From assembly GCA_018609935.1 (NCBI GenBank), contig JAHENH010000098.1, positions 1 through 6,278 on the forward strand: 6,278 nt of DNA. The letters are read 5' to 3'. This stretch comes from Halobacteriales archaeon (GTDB lineage Archaea; Halobacteriota; Halobacteria; Halorutilales; JAHENH01). Below the pieces are notes generated by a model. That model was not told the DNA's origin. It saw only the letters and a list, made by a program, of their open reading frames with translations, and did not search any database. Both the position numbers and the translations under genes were made by a program. This document shows positions 5,214 through 6,278 of this stretch, piece by piece; position 1 is the stretch's first letter; every line of letters starts with the position of its first letter.

Positions 5214-5810
5214 CTATTTTATATCTACTCTTCCACTTGTAGCACTCATTAGGTTGTCACATATTTTTTCTAAGGAGTTTTCAGGGACTTTAACAGTGAA
5301 ATTCACTGTTTCTTTATATTCAGCGTTAAATTCTAGATTATTTTTATTTAGCACCTTTTTTATATTACTTATATCATGATATTTAACTTCTATATTAAGT
5401 ATTTTATGGGGAAGAACCTCTATTTTTTCAGCTTTTTCAATTGCTTTTTTTACTGATTTAGAATATGCTCTAATAAGTCCCCCATAACCAAGCTCTTTCC
5501 CTCCATAATAACGAGTGATAACTGAGGTGACATTTTCTAGTTTTTCTTTTTGTAGTATATTTAAAGCAGGTTTTCCAGCAGAACCTGAGGGTTCTCCATC
5601 ATCATCGTATAACTCTATAATGGGGTTGTTCTTTATTCTATAAGCAACTACATTATGGGTAGCATCATCATGTTCAGATTTTATCTCGGAAATAAAATTT
5701 TCTGCTTGTTCTATATTTTCGGTTTGAGATGTATGTCCTATAAACCTTGAACTTTCAATCTTAAACGAAAAATTAGCTCGGTCTGAAACAGTATAATATT
5801 TCTCTGCCAT
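5214..5810 (-). CDS. YigZ/IMPACT-family protein (UPF0029)
   Basis: The 198 residues match the full length of bacterial and archaeal YigZ proteins. The N-terminal IMPACT domain (about 10-125) has the expected landmarks. Phe-x-Ile-x-Ser-Ser-Arg-Phe-Ile-Gly is at 16-25 and Asp-Ala-Thr-His-Asn-Val-Val-Ala-Tyr at 49-57. Asp-Asp-Gly-Glu-Pro-Ser-Gly-Ser-Ala-Gly-Lys-Pro is at 70-81. Thr-Arg-Tyr-Tyr-Gly-Gly-x-x-Leu-Gly-x-Gly-Gly-Leu-x-Arg-Ala-Tyr is at 99-116. The C-terminal part (about 136-198) fits the ferredoxin-like DUF1949 domain. The eukaryotic relative IMPACT/Yih1 regulates the eIF2 kinase GCN2; the prokaryotic role is not settled, though an RNA- or translation-related task is often suggested. 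The protein should be cytosolic. ATG at 5810 is preceded only by AT-rich sequence with no ribosome-binding site. The gene stands alone, convergent with the lipoprotein gene and divergent from the cold-shock gene. Confidence 0.92.
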   Translation of the reverse strand: MAEKYYTVSDRANFSFKIESSRFIGHTSQTENIEQAENFISEIKSEHDDATHNVVAYRIKNNPIIELYDDDGEPSGSAGKPALNILQKEKLENVTSVITRYYGGKELGYGGLIRAYSKSVKKAIEKAEKIEVLPHKILNIEVKYHDISNIKKVLNKNNLEFNAEYKETVNFTVKVPENSLEKICDNLMSATSGRVDIK

Positions 5811-6142
5811 CTTATTTTATATTAATACTTATTTTTTAGAAATTTATCTTATTATGATCTCACATATTCATCCAGATACAAGGTAAGAGTTGAATAATAA
5901 AAAAGTAGTACACTTTATATATTATATTTAATACATATTTTCTTTTCTTATATATGTGAAACTTTATAAACAAATAATTTAGAATTAGGAGATGAGCAAG
6001 GACACTGAAATCCTGTATACATTAACGTGTAGTTGTAACATAAAAAATAGTTTTAATATATTAATTTTCATTTGATATATTCAAAGAATAGTATCGAAAT
6101 ACTTTTAAAATAATAATTTTATATTGTATATATAAAGTTAGA
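5811..6142. promoter_or_regulatory. Divergent promoter region
   Basis: This 332-base spacer separates the starts of the YigZ-family gene (-) and the cold-shock gene (+). It is AT-rich and should hold both promoters. Candidate boxes are CTAAAAAATA on the minus strand near 5841-5832 and TTTTAAAATA on the plus strand near 6103-6112. A slightly GC-richer patch near 5985-6035 contains weak complementarity (AGGA/TCCT) but no gene that I can support. Confidence 0.4.
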
Positions 6143-6278
6143 ATGGTAAAAGGTACGGTAAAGTTCTTCCACGATAGGAAGGGCTACGGTTTTGTTGAAC
6201 GAGAAGGTGAGGATGAGGACGAGGATGTTTTTTTCCATATATCTGAGTTATCTTCTGAAACGGATATTGAAGAAGGGA
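6143..6278 (+). CDS. Cold-shock domain protein, N-terminal part (cut by right edge)
   Basis: Forty-five codons are present from ATG at 6143; the frame is open at the right edge. Such proteins are usually 64-70 residues, so roughly two thirds is visible. The opening Met-Val-Lys-Gly-Thr-Val-Lys-Phe-Phe is the first strand of the OB-fold cold-shock domain. RNP1 is Lys-Gly-Tyr-Gly-Phe-Val at 13-18 and RNP2 is Val-Phe-Phe-His-Ile at 29-33, carrying the aromatic residues that stack on single-stranded RNA or DNA. Family members act as nucleic-acid chaperones. Between the RNP motifs is an unusually acidic loop (Glu21 to Asp28, seven of eight residues acidic). Haloarchaeal homologues that I recall are also acidic here. 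The gene is noticeably richer in GC than the spacer before it. No ribosome-binding site precedes the ATG. Confidence 0.9.
   Translation, partial: MVKGTVKFFHDRKGYGFVEREGEDEDEDVFFHISELSSETDIEEG

Noticed and set aside
5985..6035. C/D-box guide RNA or a 26-codon peptide starting at ATG near 5991
   Set aside because: Only a poor C-box and one CTGA are present, without C'/D' partners; the short frame has GGAG directly against the ATG with no spacing and no recognisable product.
1..6278. CRISPR array, insertion-sequence terminal repeats, replication origin
   Set aside because: No regularly spaced repeats, no matched terminal inverted repeats with target duplications, and no cluster of origin-recognition-like repeats were seen.

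Overview
The window is very AT-rich: by hand count, about 30% GC in genes and 20-25% between them. The start sites lack Shine-Dalgarno sequences. AT-rich TATA-like boxes lie 24-28 bases before several start codons, which fits leaderless archaeal transcription. The VOC protein, the Tat-type lipoprotein with a Cys-x2-Cys core, the acidic-loop cold-shock protein and the tiny CPxC zinc-ribbon protein all look like haloarchaeal families as I remember them, yet the base composition is far from that of ordinary Halobacteria. My inference is a low-GC relative of the Halobacteria (Hikarchaeia/Marine Group IV, Methanonatronarchaeia or Nanohaloarchaea are candidates). The sequence alone does not decide which.

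Layout. 1-421 (-): N-terminal 140 residues of an unrecognised protein that runs off the left edge, with an abrupt codon-usage change near base 110. 422-914: no protein gene, but a GC-rich island (about 709-795) that folds into a long nested hairpin and is flanked on the minus strand by a TATA box and a double T-tract. It is a candidate small RNA of about 157 nt. 915-1049 (-): a 44-residue zinc-ribbon protein. 1237-2094 (-): an epoxide-hydrolase-type alpha/beta hydrolase. 2175-2546 (-): a glyoxalase/VOC protein. 2607-3572 (-): an AEC-family transporter with a TTG start. 3573-4361: gene-free, mostly an island (about 3640-4205) of roughly 38-48% GC with no credible reading frame, either an unrecognised structured RNA or a decayed element. 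4362-4841 (+): a secreted lipoprotein. 4842-5213: convergent intergenic region with a hairpin cluster and a terminator. 5214-5810 (-): a YigZ/IMPACT-family protein. 5811-6142: divergent promoter region. 6143-6278 (+): start of a cold-shock protein, cut by the right edge.

The three minus-strand enzyme and transport genes (AEC carrier, VOC, epoxide hydrolase) lie head-to-tail with 60-80 base gaps and could be co-expressed in handling organic acids or reactive small metabolites. Each gap has TATA-like sequence, so a single operon is not established. The rest looks like housekeeping or conserved accessory genes. The most interesting material is non-coding: the two GC islands in an otherwise AT-saturated background.
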